Source of the DNA: Enteropsectra breve
Lineage: Eukaryota > Microsporidia
Reading direction: 5' to 3'
NCBI GenBank assembly: GCA_024243835.1
Contig: JALPMN010000590.1
Coordinates: 1-25,883 of the forward strand
Length of the DNA stretch: 25,883 nucleotides
Under the pieces are notes generated by a model, which saw nothing but the letters and a program-made list of their open reading frames with translations, was not told the DNA's origin and searched no databases. Positions 25,468-25,883 of the stretch are shown one piece after another. The translations under genes and the position numbers were made by a program. How positions within the stretch are numbered: position 1 is the stretch's first letter; each line of letters opens with the position of its first letter.

Positions 25468-25883
25468 ACAAATATTCAAAGTGCAAAGAAAGGCATTAAA
25501 GGCTGATAATAGCAGTGCCCAAGGAGATAATTAGCAAAAAAATGCCAAAGTCCCTCAGTTTTAAACAAGATGCACTTTAAATTAAAAATAGAGGCTTTTC
25601 ATTATTTAAAATGTAAGTATATCCAATTGTGTTTTATGTCTCGCGGGTTCAATGGTATATGAGCATATGTGTAGCAAAGCGCAGCCTCCACACTGAATAT
25701 TTCATGCAGCTTAACCCTTCAGTTAAATCGCTTCATTTGAAAAACACATACTTGTTGTAGTTAGCGAATATTTGTTTTTCAGGTTAATCTAAAGTATCTT
25801 GAGCGCCATTTATACCACGCAACAGTTAGTTGCTATTTTTGCTTTAGTGTTTTCTTCGATTATATTTGATTCTTAGCAATACG
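25448..25883. other. Terminal spacer upstream of ORC2
   Basis: No gene is recognised in the last 436 bases. GTAAGT at 25613 and TTTTTCAG ending at 25782 could bound a 170-base intron, but joining the flanks gives a stop after three codons, so I do not call one. GCGGGTTCAATGG near 25643 recalls a tRNA T-arm, but no cloverleaf can be drawn around it. Confidence 0.45.

Noticed and set aside
25640..25665. tRNA T-arm-like string GCGGGTTCAATGG
   Set aside because: The T-stem does not pair, and no anticodon, D or acceptor arm can be drawn around it.
25613..25782. Possible intron from GTAAGT to TTTTTCAG
   Set aside because: Joining the flanks yields ATG TTA ATC TAA, a stop after three codons, and there is no protein on either side.

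Overview
This window reads as nuclear DNA of a microsporidian, an obligate intracellular relative of fungi. The strongest sign is a 562-residue TLC-type ATP/ADP (nucleotide) transporter sitting among short, intron-free versions of eukaryotic nuclear genes: Ugp1, Nip7, Cft2/CPSF100, Rpn10, a TBC-domain Rab GAP, Utp10, Brx1, Ndc80, Rpb12, a Nup2/Nup50-like nucleoporin, Trm1 and Orc2. Almost all are shorter than their yeast or human counterparts. Genes lie on both strands as independent units, and no operon logic is visible. I cannot name the species. Fifteen well-supported or likely genes in 25.9 kb, with coding sequence about two thirds of the window, is loose for a microsporidian and fits one of the larger, less compact genomes.

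Layout. 1-483 is non-coding. UGP1 (+, to 1935) converges with the nucleotide transporter NTT (-, 2426-4114). A long spacer (4115-5310) holds one tiny ORF with a strong start signal. Then come NIP7, a 58-residue helical protein, CFT2 and RPN10, all on the minus strand to 9870. A TAF12-like gene (+, 10487-12388) is followed by a TBC Rab GAP (-) and UTP10 (-, to 18025). UTP10 is divergent from a possible 44-residue membrane ORF. BRX1 (+) and NDC80 (-) follow. Next on the minus strand are the very small RPB12 gene (22245-22403) and a Nup50-like gene (-, to 23110). TRM1 (+) and ORC2 (-) converge with only 48 bases between them. The last 436 bases look non-coding.

Many starts share an upstream signature: an AAATTTT-like block, then a CCC (rarely GGG) triplet within a few bases to about 15 bases of the ATG. 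It matches the type of transcription signal known from microsporidia. It was useful for fixing starts (CFT2, RPB12, the 58-residue protein) and for flagging a possible 26-residue gene at 4964-5044.

Functionally these are housekeeping genes. Ribosome assembly is represented by UTP10, BRX1 and NIP7. Transcription and RNA processing are represented by RPB12, the TAF12-like protein, CFT2 and TRM1. Chromosome maintenance is represented by ORC2 and NDC80, nuclear transport by the Nup50-like protein, protein turnover by RPN10, membrane traffic by the TBC protein, and carbohydrate metabolism by UGP1. NTT is the parasitic specialisation, used to take ATP from the host. I saw no tRNA, rRNA, transposon or CRISPR by eye. 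No wholly new system is evident. The most novel material is the diverged TAF12-like and Nup50-like genes and several sub-60-residue ORFs.
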